Assembly: GCA_035656415.1 (NCBI GenBank)
Contig: DASRSM010000116.1
Coordinates: 1-54,641 of the forward strand
From: JAFAHZ01 sp035656415
GTDB lineage: Bacteria > Vulcanimicrobiota > Vulcanimicrobiia > Vulcanimicrobiales > Vulcanimicrobiaceae
Direction: 5' to 3'
Length of the DNA stretch: 54,641 bases
The position numbers and the translations under genes were made by a program. Each line of letters opens with the position of its first letter. The first letter of the stretch is position 1. The notes beneath the pieces are model-generated. The model made no database searches. It was given only the letters and a program-made list of their open reading frames with translations, and was not told the DNA's origin. Positions 35,110 to 44,032 of this stretch are shown piece after piece.

Positions 35110-37223
35110 AGCGATTGCGCCTGCGTTAAGAAGACGCGCTGCGCGTCGATCGGCATCTCACCCGCACCCGGCATCAATCGCTTGTAGCTGCCGTTCTCCA
35201 GAAGCTCGCGGCTCTTGACGTTGTCGGCGAATAACACCGAAAGAATCTGCGTGCTGATCGTTTCGGAAATTACGGGATCGAGTACGGGGGTTGCGATCTC
35301 GACACGGCCGTCGAGGTTACGCGCCATCCAGTCGGCGCTCGCGATGTAGACTTCGCGATCGCCGCCGTTTTCGAAGCCGTAGATGCGCGAGTGCTCGAGG
35401 AAGCGGCCGACGATGCTGCGCACGCGAATGCGCTCGCTGACGCCGGGAACTCCCGGCCGCAGCTCGCACATACCGCGCACCAGCATGTCGATCTGAACGC
35501 CGGCTTGCGAAGCGCGGTACAGCGCGCGAATGACTTCCGGATCGCTAATGTGGTTGAGCTTCACGCGAATGCCCGACGCACGTCCGGCGCGCGCGTGTTC
35601 GGTTTCCCGCTCGATGAGCGAGGTCAGCTCGCGCCGCAGCGTTACCGGGGCCACCCACAGATCCTCGTAATCGGTGACTTTCGAGAAGCCCGTCAAGGCG
35701 TTGAAGAGCTGAGTAACGTCGCCGCCCAGCTCCGGGCGGCACGTCAACAGGCTCAAATCGGTGTAGAGGCGCGCCGACTTTTCGTTATAGTTGCCGGTAC
35801 CGAAGTGCATGTACCGCCGCAACCCGTCGTCGTCTTCGCGTACGACGAGCAACGACTTGGCGTGAACTTTGCGATTGGCAAATCCGTACACGACGTGCGC
35901 GCCGGCGCGCTCCAAGCGCTTGGCCCACTCGATGTTGTTCTCTTCGTCGAACCGGGCCTTGAGCTCGATCACGACGGCAACTTGCTTCTCGTTTTCGGCG
36001 GCGGTCAGCAGCGCGCGTACGATCGGCGACTTCTTGCCGGACGTTCGGTACAGCGTCGCCTTGATCGCGAGCACCTTTTCGTCGACCGCGGCTTGCTGAA
36101 GAAACTGCACGACCGGATCGAACGACTCGTACGGATGCTGCAACAAAATGTCGCCTTCGCGAATCGCTGCGAACATGTCGGTGACGCCGAGCAAGCGCTT
36201 CGGAATCGCCGGCATGAACGGCTTGTCGCGCAACTGTTCGTAGTCCGGTAAGCCGACGAGCTGCCAGAGATCGTTGAGCGCCATGAGGCCGTCGATTTCG
36301 TAGGTGTCCAGCTGCGAAAGGTCGAGCGATTCGCAAAGTAAATCACGCATGTACTCGGGCATGCCGCGCTCGACTTCCAAGCGAACCGGCTCGCCGAAGC
36401 GGCGGCGGCGCAACTCCGATTCGATCGCGCGCAGCAAGTCGTCGGCTTCGTCCTCTTGCAGATCGAGGTCGGCGTCGCGCGTGACGCGGAAGAGGTACGC
36501 GTCGCGCACGTGCATCCCGGGAAACAGCCCATCGAGATGGTGCGCGATCAGATCTTCGAGAACGACGAAGTGGCGCTCGCCCGGCGGCGCCGACTCGATT
36601 GCAACGAAGCGCGGCAGCGTCGGCGGAATCTTGACGCGCGCGAAGTGCAGATCGACACCGTCGCGGGTCGTTTCTTCGAGCTCGACCGCGAGCGATAGCG
36701 ACAAATTGGAAATGTACGGAAACGGATGGCCGCTGTCGACCGCAAGCGGCGTCAGCACCGGAAAGACCGTTTCGTCGAAAATCTTTTCGAGCGCGACCTG
36801 CGTTTCGTCGTCGAGCTCCGAGATGCGGCGAATCCGCACCCCTTCGGTCTCGAGGGCGGGCAACAGCTCGTCGTTGAGCAGCCGCATCTGCGTGAGCAGC
36901 GAAGCGCGCAGCCGCTCCGAAATTTCGGCCAAGTGCTCGACCGGCAAGCGGCCGTCGTCGGAACGACGGACGACTTGCGCTTCGATTTGCTGCTTGATCG
37001 CGGCAACGCGAATCATGAAGAACTCGTCGAGATTCGTTCCGTAGATCGCGACGAATTTTAAACGCTCGAAGAGCGCGTTGCGGTTGTCGAGCGCCTCTTC
37101 GAGCACGCGATCGTTGAACTCCAGCCACGACAACTCGCGGCTGATGTAGAGCGACGGATCGTCGAGAGAGATCGTGGGCACGACCGATTCAGGCCGATCA
37201 TCCGGTTTGGCGATCATACTCAT
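35106..37223 (-). CDS. ppk1: Polyphosphate kinase 1
   Basis: Ppk1 reversibly polymerises the gamma phosphate of ATP into polyphosphate at the inner membrane. The 705-residue protein has the N-terminal block YISRELSWLEFNDRVLEEA, NLDEFFMIRVAAIK, the middle-domain PYESFDPVVQFLQQAA, the catalytic-His segment HFGTGNYNEKSARLYTDLSLLTC, and the second His block GRFLEHSRIYGFEN. It is a single-gene transcript between glgP (convergent) and the Opu importer (divergent, 45-nt gap). Confidence 0.97.
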   Translation of the reverse strand: MSMIAKPDDRPESVVPTISLDDPSLYISRELSWLEFNDRVLEEALDNRNALFERLKFVAIYGTNLDEFFMIRVAAIKQQIEAQVVRRSDDGRLPVEHLAEISERLRASLLTQMRLLNDELLPALETEGVRIRRISELDDETQVALEKIFDETVFPVLTPLAVDSGHPFPYISNLSLSLAVELEETTRDGVDLHFARVKIPPTLPRFVAIESAPPGERHFVVLEDLIAHHLDGLFPGMHVRDAYLFRVTRDADLDLQEDEADDLLRAIESELRRRRFGEPVRLEVERGMPEYMRDLLCESLDLSQLDTYEIDGLMALNDLWQLVGLPDYEQLRDKPFMPAIPKRLLGVTDMFAAIREGDILLQHPYESFDPVVQFLQQAAVDEKVLAIKATLYRTSGKKSPIVRALLTAAENEKQVAVVIELKARFDEENNIEWAKRLERAGAHVVYGFANRKVHAKSLLVVREDDDGLRRYMHFGTGNYNEKSARLYTDLSLLTCRPELGGDVTQLFNALTGFSKVTDYEDLWVAPVTLRRELTSLIERETEHARAGRASGIRVKLNHISDPEVIRALYRASQAGVQIDMLVRGMCELRPGVPGVSERIRVRSIVGRFLEHSRIYGFENGGDREVYIASADWMARNLDGRVEIATPVLDPVISETISTQILSVLFADNVKSRELLENGSYKRLMPGAGEMPIDAQRVFLTQAQSL

Positions 37224-37268
37224 ACGTCACCGTAGGGTTCGCTTCCAAAGGGCAAAACACTACGCCCT

Positions 37269-37868
37269 ATGTGGCCGGACTTGGCAGCCCACGCCCTCGC
37301 GCACCTCGGACTAGCGGGTTCCGCTATGCTCGTGGCTCTGGCGATCGGTCTTCCGGCGGGTGCCTTTGCCGGGATCTTTGGCCCCGTTCGCAACGTCGCG
37401 CTCGCCCTTGCGAGCGTCGGCCGTACGCTTCCGAGCTTAGCCGTACTGATGCTGCTGCTGCCGCTCTTGGGCGTTGGGGCAACGCCGGCAATCGTGGCCC
37501 TGGCGCTGCTGGCAATCCCGCCGATCGTCATCGCGGTCGACCTGGGCATCCGCGGGGTTCCGGCCGGCGTGCTCGACGCGGCGGCGGGCATGGGAATGAC
37601 TGCAACCGGCCGCTTCTTCCGCGTAATCGCGCCGCTAGCGCTGCCCGTATCGTTTTCGGGCGTGCGCACGGCCGCCATCGAAACGATTGCGAGCGCCACG
37701 CTCGCGACGTTCATCGGTGCGGGAGGCCTCGGCGACGACATCGTCCGCGGATTACAGACGAACGATCCTACGATACTGCTTGCAGGCGCCGCCACGGTCG
37801 CGCTGTTAGCGCTAGCCGTCGAGCTTGCGTTGGGCACGGTCGCTCGAAGGCTGGAGGCCCGCACGTGA
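37269..37868 (+). CDS. Opu-type ABC transporter permease (first)
   Basis: The 199-residue inner-membrane permease has five or six helices and the ABC permease EAA-type loop DAAAGMGMTATGRFFRVIAPLALPVSFSGVRTAAIETIASATLATFIGAGGLGDDI. This matches the OpuBB/OpuCB permeases for glycine betaine, choline or related osmolytes. Its TGA overlaps the GTG start of the binding-protein gene (GTGA). It forms a four-gene unit of permease, binding protein, ATPase and permease. Confidence 0.93.
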   Translation: MWPDLAAHALAHLGLAGSAMLVALAIGLPAGAFAGIFGPVRNVALALASVGRTLPSLAVLMLLLPLLGVGATPAIVALALLAIPPIVIAVDLGIRGVPAGVLDAAAGMGMTATGRFFRVIAPLALPVSFSGVRTAAIETIASATLATFIGAGGLGDDIVRGLQTNDPTILLAGAATVALLALAVELALGTVARRLEART

Positions 37869-38746
37869 ACGTTACGCGTAAGCACGTCCTCGCGGCGCTG
37901 GCGTCGCTTCCGGCGTTGACGCGCTGCGCGGGGTTGAGCCCGTCGATCCGCGTCGGATCGAAGAACTTTACCGAATCGTTCGTCATCGCCGAGATCTACG
38001 CGCAGGCGCTCGAAAAGGCCGGCTTTACCGTCATGCGCCGCTTCAACCTCGGCTCGACGCAAATCGCACTCGCCGCGATGCAGCGTGGCGACATCGATCT
38101 GTATCCCGAGTACACCGGAACCGCGCTCATCGACGTACTGCATTTGGCTCCGATGCAAAATCCGCACGCTCTGTACTCGACCGTGTCGCGCGAGTTCGCC
38201 AAGCGCTACGATTTCGTTTGGCTCAAGCCGTCGCCGATGAACGATTCGCAAGCGCTGGCGACGACGAAGCAGATCGCCGCGCGCGAAAAGATCGAAACGC
38301 TTTCCGATCTCGCGCCCAAGGCGTCGTCGCTTCGATTGGCCACGATTCAAGAGTTTCTCGCGCGCGCCGACGGACTACCCGGCCTGCAGCGCGTCTACGG
38401 CGGTTTCCATTTCGCCGACGTGCGCACGTACGACATCGCATTGAAGTATAACGCCTTGCTCGGCGGTAAAGCCGACGTTGCCAGCGCGTTCACAACCGAT
38501 GGAGCGATCGCGACGGACGATCTCGTGATCCTGCGCGACGATCGGCATCTGTGGCCGCCGTATAACGTCGCACCCGTCGTGCGTCGGCAGACGCTGGGGA
38601 GCCATGCCAACATCGCGATCGTGCTCGACGGCGTGTCGCCGCGAATTACCGATATCGCGGCGCAGCGCATGAACGCCGCGGTGGAATCGGCGCACAAAGA
38701 CCCGGCCGACGTCGCATCGGCGTTTCTCGCCGGAAAGCCGTTTTGA
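37865..38746 (+). CDS. Quaternary-amine-type ABC solute-binding lipoprotein (OpuAC/OpuCC family)
   Basis: The 293-residue binding protein has a signal with a possible lipobox LTRC (Cys21), then the family start IRVGSKNFTESFVIAEIYAQALEKAGF and GDIDLYPEYTGTALIDVL, the classic OpuAC/ProX-type ligand region. It lacks one of the usual insertions but is near full length. It captures glycine betaine, choline or a similar osmolyte; the exact ligand is not evident. The start is GTG at 37865 inside the GTGA overlap. Its TGA overlaps the TTG start of the ATPase gene. Confidence 0.92.
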   Translation: MNVTRKHVLAALASLPALTRCAGLSPSIRVGSKNFTESFVIAEIYAQALEKAGFTVMRRFNLGSTQIALAAMQRGDIDLYPEYTGTALIDVLHLAPMQNPHALYSTVSREFAKRYDFVWLKPSPMNDSQALATTKQIAAREKIETLSDLAPKASSLRLATIQEFLARADGLPGLQRVYGGFHFADVRTYDIALKYNALLGGKADVASAFTTDGAIATDDLVILRDDRHLWPPYNVAPVVRRQTLGSHANIAIVLDGVSPRITDIAAQRMNAAVESAHKDPADVASAFLAGKPF

Positions 38747-39534
38747 GCGAACCCGCGATCCGTTTCGCGAACGCGACCGTGCGCTACGCCGGAGCGGACC
38801 GCGACGCGATCGACGATATTACGTTCGACGTCATGCCGGGCGAGCTGGTCGTCCTTCTCGGCCCTTCGGGCTGCGGGAAGTCGACTCTGCTTCGTACGGT
38901 CAATCGTCTCGTTCCACTCGACGGAGGCAAGGTCGAGTTTTTCGGAAGCAACGTTGCCGAAATCGACCCGGTCGAACTGCGCCGCAACATCGGCTACGCG
39001 ATTCAGGCGGTCGGATTATTCGGTCACATGACCGTCGCCGCCAACATCGGCGTGGTTCCCTCGTTGCTGGGTTGGAAAGGCGACGATATCGACGCGCGCG
39101 TCGACGAGCTTCTTACGATGGTGGATCTGGATCCCGCACGTTACCGTAACCGGAAACCGCGCGAGCTTTCGGGCGGCGAGGCGCAACGCGTCGGCGTGGC
39201 GCGCGCGCTCGCCGCTCGGCCGCGCGCGCTGCTGATGGACGAACCGTTCGGCGCGGTCGACGCGTTGGTTCGCGCGGAGCTGCAGCGCGAGCTGCTGCGC
39301 ATCGTACGCGAGCTCCGGACGACGACGCTTTTCGTCACGCACGACGTCGAAGAAGCACTGCTGCTCGCCGACAAGATCGTCGCGATGCAGTCGGGTCGCG
39401 TCGAGCAGATCGGCGAGCCTTCCGCGCTTCTGGATCGCCCCGAGAGCGACTACGTTCGCACGCTGTTTCACGCCGGCGACGCGCTGTATCGTGAGTATTT
39501 TCTGCACGTGCGTGCCGAGATGCGCGAGCGGTGA
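38743..39534 (+). CDS. Opu-type ABC transporter ATPase
   Basis: The 263-residue ATPase shows Walker A GPSGCGKST (about 40-48), the Q-loop in IGYAIQAVGLF, signature LSGGEAQRVGVARAL, Walker B ALLMDEPFGAVD and the switch His in VTHDVEEAL. It energises the flanking permeases. It lacks the C-terminal CBS domains found in some OpuA/OpuC ATPases. The start is TTG at 38743 in an overlap with the binding-protein stop. The TGA overlaps the next GTG. Confidence 0.95.
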   Translation: MSEPAIRFANATVRYAGADRDAIDDITFDVMPGELVVLLGPSGCGKSTLLRTVNRLVPLDGGKVEFFGSNVAEIDPVELRRNIGYAIQAVGLFGHMTVAANIGVVPSLLGWKGDDIDARVDELLTMVDLDPARYRNRKPRELSGGEAQRVGVARALAARPRALLMDEPFGAVDALVRAELQRELLRIVRELRTTTLFVTHDVEEALLLADKIVAMQSGRVEQIGEPSALLDRPESDYVRTLFHAGDALYREYFLHVRAEMRER

Positions 39535-40151
39535 ACTATCTCGCCGAACATCCCGGGCGAGTCGCCGCGCTCGCGATCGCGCACGTGGAGCTCGTTGCCG
39601 CCGCGATGATCGTTGCGTGCGCGATCGCATTTCCGCTGGGCATGCTTGCCGCGCGCCGTCCGCGCGTCGCATCGTTGCTGCTCGGAGCCCTGGGCGCGTT
39701 GTACACGATTCCCAGCCTCGCGCTGCTGGCCGTGCTCGTGCAGGTTTTCGGACTCGGGCCGGTACCGATCTTTGTGGCGCTGGTGCTCTACGCGCAGTTC
39801 ATGCTGGCGCGCAACGTGGTTGCCGGCATCAACGGCGTCGATCGCGCGCAAGTCGACGCCGCGTGCGGTTTGGGAATGTCGCCGTCGCAAGTCCTCGCTC
39901 GCGTGGAAGTTCCGCAAGCGCTCCCGGTGATGATCGGCGGCGTTCGCGTAGCCGCCATCGCCGCGATCGCAATCGCGACGCTGGGCGGCTATGTCGGTAC
40001 GAGCGGCTTAGGCGTGCTGATCTTTAACGGTCTGACGCTGCATCAATCCTCGATGATCGTGGCCGGAAGCCTTGCCGCGTCGATACTTGCAATCGTCGTC
40101 GACGCACTCTTACGCCTCGTCGAACGGCGCGCGCGCAACGCTTTGGGTTGA
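39531..40151 (+). CDS. Opu-type ABC transporter permease (second)
   Basis: The 206-residue permease has about six helices and the EAA loop DAACGLGMSPSQVLARVEVPQALPVMIGGVRVAAIAAIAIATLGGYVGTSGLG, paired with the first permease of the operon. The start GTG at 39531 overlaps the ATPase stop. Its 3' end overlaps the convergent alpha/alpha-barrel gene by 109 bp, although the last part of that neighbour looks like run-on sequence. Confidence 0.93.
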   Translation: MNYLAEHPGRVAALAIAHVELVAAAMIVACAIAFPLGMLAARRPRVASLLLGALGALYTIPSLALLAVLVQVFGLGPVPIFVALVLYAQFMLARNVVAGINGVDRAQVDAACGLGMSPSQVLARVEVPQALPVMIGGVRVAAIAAIAIATLGGYVGTSGLGVLIFNGLTLHQSSMIVAGSLAASILAIVVDALLRLVERRARNALG

Positions 40152-41266
40152 GGCTCCTTACCTAAGAATAGCGCGGCTTGGAGATATGCCAGCGTGCTTT
40201 CGGCACCCATGTTGAGATTCAAACCGTTCTGCCTCAGTCCGTCGAAGCACGAGCCGACGTCTTCGTCGGCTAACGCAAGGCCTGCGACGTTATTGCCGAT
40301 GAACCAATCGAAGGCAACTCGGGCATCTTGACGATACGACGAATCGTTCTCCCAGCGTTGCGCCGCAAGGAACATGTCGACCATGGCAGCCGCTTCGAGC
40401 GGCTGCTGATCGTAGACCGGTCGCTCGCCGCCTTTGCGATACCAGCCCGGCGCGCCGATCGGCACGAACATGTCCGCCGGCTGCGTTACTTCCATCAAGA
40501 ATTGCATCGACGCAAGTCCGGTCTCGGCAAACGACGGTTCGTGCAGGGCCGAAGCGGCGCGCAGCATCGCTTCGGGCAACCGCGCGTTGTCGTAGGTGAG
40601 CTCCGGTTCCCACCACATCCAATCAGGTTGTGCGGTGCGCAGGAACTCGAACCGCATCGAGGCGGCCATCGCGTAGAGCGTCTCGCGCGCCCACTGCCGC
40701 ACGTCGGCATCGCCGGCGCGCTCGCGGACGGGCCGCACGGGCGAGGCTGCGTCGGGATCGACGATCGCAGCGAGACCGAGCATTGCGTAGGCCATCGCGC
40801 GCGTCGACGTCAGCGCGCCGACCGCGTGCGAGATCTTCGCAAGCTGTTGCCAGGAGGCGTCACGCCAGCGAGCGTCGACCGCGCACGTCGCGGTCACGCC
40901 GAGCGCCCAGATCAATCGTCCGACCGATTCGGGCGACGCGCACTCGTCGACGAACGTACCGTCGCGATCCATTACGTTGTGATAGCACGGCGCTTCGCGC
41001 GAGGCGTCGGCAAAGAACTCGATGCAGATGTCGCCCATGCGCTGCGCCACCGGATCGGGCTGACCCTCACGTAAGTACGCAACTGCGACCAGCAACGCGC
41101 GTGCGTTATCGTCGAGACAGAAACCCGAATCGAGATCGGGCGTACGCCCCTTAGTAAACTGAATGATGCCGTGATCGCCCATGAGCCGATTGAAATGCGT
41201 CAAGGAGGGTAGCAACGGCTCGTTAAGGACGCGCATCCGCTCGAAGGGCACCGAATGCTGTTCCAT
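40043..41266 (-). CDS. Alpha/alpha-barrel glycan-metabolism protein (glycosyltransferase-associated domain)
   Basis: The 407-residue protein has repeated motifs of an (alpha/alpha)6 toroid: DSGFCLDDNARALLVAVAYL near residue 47, SPESVGRLIWALG, WMWWEPELTYDNARLPEAMLRA, GWYRKGGERPVYDQQPLEAAAMVDMFLAAQRWE, and NLNMGAESTLAYLQA. From memory these blocks occur as a C-terminal domain of some GT4 glycosyltransferases and near mannoside phosphorylases; here the domain stands alone. A hydrolase- or transferase-type role on glycans is inferred. The last 35 residues (Arg-rich) are read over the convergent permease gene and are probably run-on sequence. Confidence 0.75.
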   Translation of the reverse strand: MEQHSVPFERMRVLNEPLLPSLTHFNRLMGDHGIIQFTKGRTPDLDSGFCLDDNARALLVAVAYLREGQPDPVAQRMGDICIEFFADASREAPCYHNVMDRDGTFVDECASPESVGRLIWALGVTATCAVDARWRDASWQQLAKISHAVGALTSTRAMAYAMLGLAAIVDPDAASPVRPVRERAGDADVRQWARETLYAMAASMRFEFLRTAQPDWMWWEPELTYDNARLPEAMLRAASALHEPSFAETGLASMQFLMEVTQPADMFVPIGAPGWYRKGGERPVYDQQPLEAAAMVDMFLAAQRWENDSSYRQDARVAFDWFIGNNVAGLALADEDVGSCFDGLRQNGLNLNMGAESTLAYLQAALFLGKEPQPKALRARRSTRRKSASTTIASIDAARLPATIIED

Positions 41267-41318
41267 TGGGGCTCGTTACCCGCACTGTTCACACCATGAA
41301 ACGCATCGGGGCGCTCGC

Positions 41319-41621
41319 TTAGATGGTTGAAGCGATCGCCTGCTTGATTTTCCCGATGGCGGGCTCGTCGCGCTTATAAAACGTCCATTGCTTGATGCGC
41401 TTGGCTTCGAGCAGCCCGGCACGAACGAGGACCTTGAGATGCTCGCTGGCCGTTGGCTGGCTCACGCCCAGCTTTTCCGCGATGAAGACGCCGCAGACGC
41501 CGTCCTTAACCAGATCGCCGTCGACTTGGGGCGGAAAATGCGCACGCGGATCCTTGAGCCAGTCGAGAATCTGCAGGCGGCGGTCGTTGGCCAAGGCTCG
41601 CAAAGCGAGCTCTATAGGCAT
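41319..41621 (-). CDS. ArsR-family winged-helix repressor
   Basis: The 100-residue ArsR-type regulator has MPIELALRALANDRRLQILDWLKDP, FIAEKLGVSQPTASEHLKVLVRAGLL (recognition helix about 54-70) and KRIKQWTFYKRDE (wing). No clear metal-site CxC is present; Cys43 is single, so a metabolite or redox signal is more likely than arsenic-type metals. It is divergent from the dehydratase-aminotransferase-RidA operon, with a 37-nt gap containing a near-palindrome, and probably represses that operon and itself. Confidence 0.92.
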   Translation of the reverse strand: MPIELALRALANDRRLQILDWLKDPRAHFPPQVDGDLVKDGVCGVFIAEKLGVSQPTASEHLKVLVRAGLLEAKRIKQWTFYKRDEPAIGKIKQAIASTI

Positions 41622-41624
41622 ATT

Positions 41625-41642
41625 GCCATTTTGCTAAATGCC
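41625..41642. promoter_or_regulatory. Candidate ArsR operator
   Basis: GCCATTT (41625-41631), a TGCT spacer, then AAATGCC (41636-41642) form a dyad matching in six of seven pairs. It lies 4 nt from the regulator start codon, in the divergent gap, and covers an ATG at 41638 that could otherwise be the dehydratase start. Position and symmetry fit an ArsR binding site. Confidence 0.5.
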
Positions 41643-41658
41643 TAATAGAATGTCAAGC

Positions 41659-42579
41659 ATGGCAACGCAAATGCAAACTATCGGACGCCCCGGCGTCGTC
41701 GAGACGGCAGAACGCATCGGGCCGTACGTGCGCCGCACGCCCGTGATGGAACTGGACGGCGTCGCGCTCAAGCTCGAACTGCTGCAGCACGCGGGCTCGT
41801 TCAAAGCGCGCGGCGCGTTTTCGAATCTTCTCTCGCGCGACGTACCGGCGGCCGGCGTCGCGGCCGCGTCCGGCGGCAATCACGGCGCGGCGGTCGCATA
41901 CGCGGCGATGCGCCTCGGCCATCCCGCCCGCATCTTCGTACCGAGCGTTTCATCGGCGCCAAAAGTCGCGCGCATTCGTGCGTACGGAGCCGAGCTCGTC
42001 ATCACCGGCGATCGCTACGCCGATACGATCGCGGCGTGCGAATCGTACGTTGCCGAAAGCGGCGCGCTTTCCGTGCACGCGTTCGATCAAGTCGAAACGA
42101 TTTTAGGCACCGGTACGCTCGGGTGCGAGATCGAGGAACAGATTTCCGGCGTGACGACGGTGCTCGTACCGATCGGCGGCGGCGGATTGATCGCCGGAAT
42201 CGCCGCGTGGTTTGCAGATACGCCCGTGCACGTCGTCGGCGTCGAGCCCGAAGGCGCGCCCACGCTCACGTACGCGTTGCAGGCGGGGCGGCCGGTCGAC
42301 GCACCCGCCGGAAGTATTGCCAACGATTCGCTCGCGCCCGCGCGCGTCGGCAACTTGGTCTTTCCGATCGCGCAACGTTTCGTCGACGGCGTCGTCCTCG
42401 TGAGTGACGACGATATCCTCGCCGCGCAGCGCCACTTGTGGCATCACGCGACCCTCGTTGCCGAGCCGGGCGGAGCGGCCGCGCTCGCAGCAATTTTAGC
42501 GAAGCGCTACGTGCCGCGCGACGACGAACGCGTCTGCGTTCTCGTTAGCGGCGGCAACAGCGCGGCGGTGAACTTCTGA
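41659..42579 (+). CDS. Threonine/serine dehydratase-like PLP enzyme
   Basis: This fold-type II PLP enzyme has the Lys motif GSFKARGA (Lys49), the phosphate-cupping-type SGGNHGAAVAYAA (about 71-83), PIGGGGLIAGIAAWF and a Ser/Gly-rich C-terminal SGGNSAAVNF. It lacks the ACT domain, so it is the catabolic TdcB or serine racemase type of about 306 residues. It removes water from threonine or serine, giving a reactive enamine. In-frame ATGs exist at 41638, 41650 and 41659; 41659 is preferred because the first lies in the operator-like dyad. Its TGA overlaps the next ATG. Confidence 0.9.
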   Translation: MATQMQTIGRPGVVETAERIGPYVRRTPVMELDGVALKLELLQHAGSFKARGAFSNLLSRDVPAAGVAAASGGNHGAAVAYAAMRLGHPARIFVPSVSSAPKVARIRAYGAELVITGDRYADTIAACESYVAESGALSVHAFDQVETILGTGTLGCEIEEQISGVTTVLVPIGGGGLIAGIAAWFADTPVHVVGVEPEGAPTLTYALQAGRPVDAPAGSIANDSLAPARVGNLVFPIAQRFVDGVVLVSDDDILAAQRHLWHHATLVAEPGGAAALAAILAKRYVPRDDERVCVLVSGGNSAAVNF

Positions 42580-43685
42580 TGCAACTAAAACCTTTTGCAC
42601 TCGACATGTGGCTGGACGACTACGCTCGCAGAGTCGATTTCAATCTCGCGGCGAGCACGGGACCGGAGTGGACGGCGAACGGCATCCTCGATCTGGCCGG
42701 TGAGGAAGAACGCGAACGGTATCTGCACCACACGCTAACGTACGGACGTGCGGCCGGCGCCGACGGTCTGCGCGTTGCAATCGCCGAGATGCACGCCGTC
42801 GATCCCGAGTGCGTGCAGATCGTGGCTGGAGCCTCCGAAGCGCTCCTCATCTTGTTCTGGATCGCCGCGGAGCCGGGAGCGAACGTCATTCTGCCGCAGC
42901 CGGGCTTCCCGCCGTTCGCAACGCTTCCTCAATCCCTTGGACTAGAAACGCGCTTCTATCGAATACGGCGCGAGAGCGCGTTTCAAATCGATCCTGCCGA
43001 AATCGAGGCGCTTACCGATCGCAATACCAAGCTCGTTCTGGTCAATACCCCGCACAACCCAACCGGGGCAACGATGAGCGATGCCGCGATGGAACGTTTA
43101 CACGCATTTACCGCATCGCGCGGTGTGGTGCTGGTCAGCGACGAGGTCTACCACCCGATCTATCACGGAGCCGCAACGCAATCCGCCGCGAGATTACCCA
43201 ACGCTACCGTCATAAGCGATTGTTCGAAGGCGTTTCCGCTTGCCGGAACGCGCACCGGCTGGATCGTCGAGCGCGATCGAACCCGCCTCGAAGCGTACAA
43301 GAACGCGCGTTGCCATTTTTCGGTATCGAACAACTCGGCCGGAGAAATCCTGGCGGAGATCGCCGTGCGCGCTCGGGACAAAATTTGGCGTAGGACGCAA
43401 GAAGTCGCAAGCCGCAATCTCGACACGCTCGAAGCGTTCATGGCGGATCGCCGCGATACGTTCGGCTGGATTAGACCGAACGGCGGGATGACGGCATTTC
43501 CATGGCTGCTCTCGGGCGAAGACGCACGGCCGTTCTGCCGCGCTGCTGCCGAGATCGGCGTGCTTCTTGCACCCGGAGATTGCTTCGATGCGCCGGAGCA
43601 CGTTCGCCTCGGTTTCGCCGCTGAAGAGCACCGGTTCGCCGACGCGCTCGACCGGTTAGCCAGCGCGGCGGTGAACTTCGCATGA
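42579..43685 (+). CDS. Class I/II PLP-dependent aminotransferase
   Basis: The 368-residue fold-type I enzyme has the PLP-anchoring motif ISDCSKAFPLAGTRTGW (Lys about 217), NTPHNPTGATMSD, LVSDEVYHPIYHG and a C-terminal HVRLGF Arg that binds carboxylate. The overall pattern is that of aspartate/aromatic-type aminotransferases or capreomycidine-synthase-like enzymes; the substrate is unknown. It overlaps the dehydratase gene by one base and the ridA gene by ATGA, so the three form one translation unit. Confidence 0.92.
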   Translation: MQLKPFALDMWLDDYARRVDFNLAASTGPEWTANGILDLAGEEERERYLHHTLTYGRAAGADGLRVAIAEMHAVDPECVQIVAGASEALLILFWIAAEPGANVILPQPGFPPFATLPQSLGLETRFYRIRRESAFQIDPAEIEALTDRNTKLVLVNTPHNPTGATMSDAAMERLHAFTASRGVVLVSDEVYHPIYHGAATQSAARLPNATVISDCSKAFPLAGTRTGWIVERDRTRLEAYKNARCHFSVSNNSAGEILAEIAVRARDKIWRRTQEVASRNLDTLEAFMADRRDTFGWIRPNGGMTAFPWLLSGEDARPFCRAAAEIGVLLAPGDCFDAPEHVRLGFAAEEHRFADALDRLASAAVNFA

Positions 43686-44026
43686 TCGAGCGCATCGAAC
43701 CGGGACCGCGCATGAGCAAAGCCGTCGTTCACAACGGTACGGTTTATACGGCCGGACAAGTCGCCGGCGATACCAGTGCCGACGCCGCCGGACAAACGCA
43801 GCAAATCCTCGCAAAGATCGACGGCATACTCGCGGCGGCGGGATCCGATAAGTCGCGCGTGCTTTATGCGACCGTGTGGCTTGCGGATATTGCGTCGTAC
43901 GACGCGATGAACGCGGTTTGGGACGCGTGGATCGCTCCCGGTAACGCACCGGCACGAGCGACCGCCGAAGCGCGCCTTGCGGGACCGCAGTACGCCGTCG
44001 AGATCGCAGTCATCGCTGCGAAGTAA
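43682..44026 (+). CDS. ridA: RidA-family enamine/imine deaminase
   Basis: The 114-residue YjgF/RidA protein has MSKAVVHNGTVYTAGQVAGDTSADAAGQTQQILAKIDGIL, the block ATVWLADI, and the substrate-binding Arg in NAPARATAE (Arg92, equal to Arg105 of E. coli RidA). RidA hydrolyses the reactive 2-aminoacrylate or 2-aminocrotonate released by serine/threonine dehydratases. A dehydratase heads this same operon, so the pairing makes direct biochemical sense. It overlaps the aminotransferase stop by ATGA. Confidence 0.95.
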   Translation: MIERIEPGPRMSKAVVHNGTVYTAGQVAGDTSADAAGQTQQILAKIDGILAAAGSDKSRVLYATVWLADIASYDAMNAVWDAWIAPGNAPARATAEARLAGPQYAVEIAVIAAK

Positions 44027-44032
44027 GCGGTG

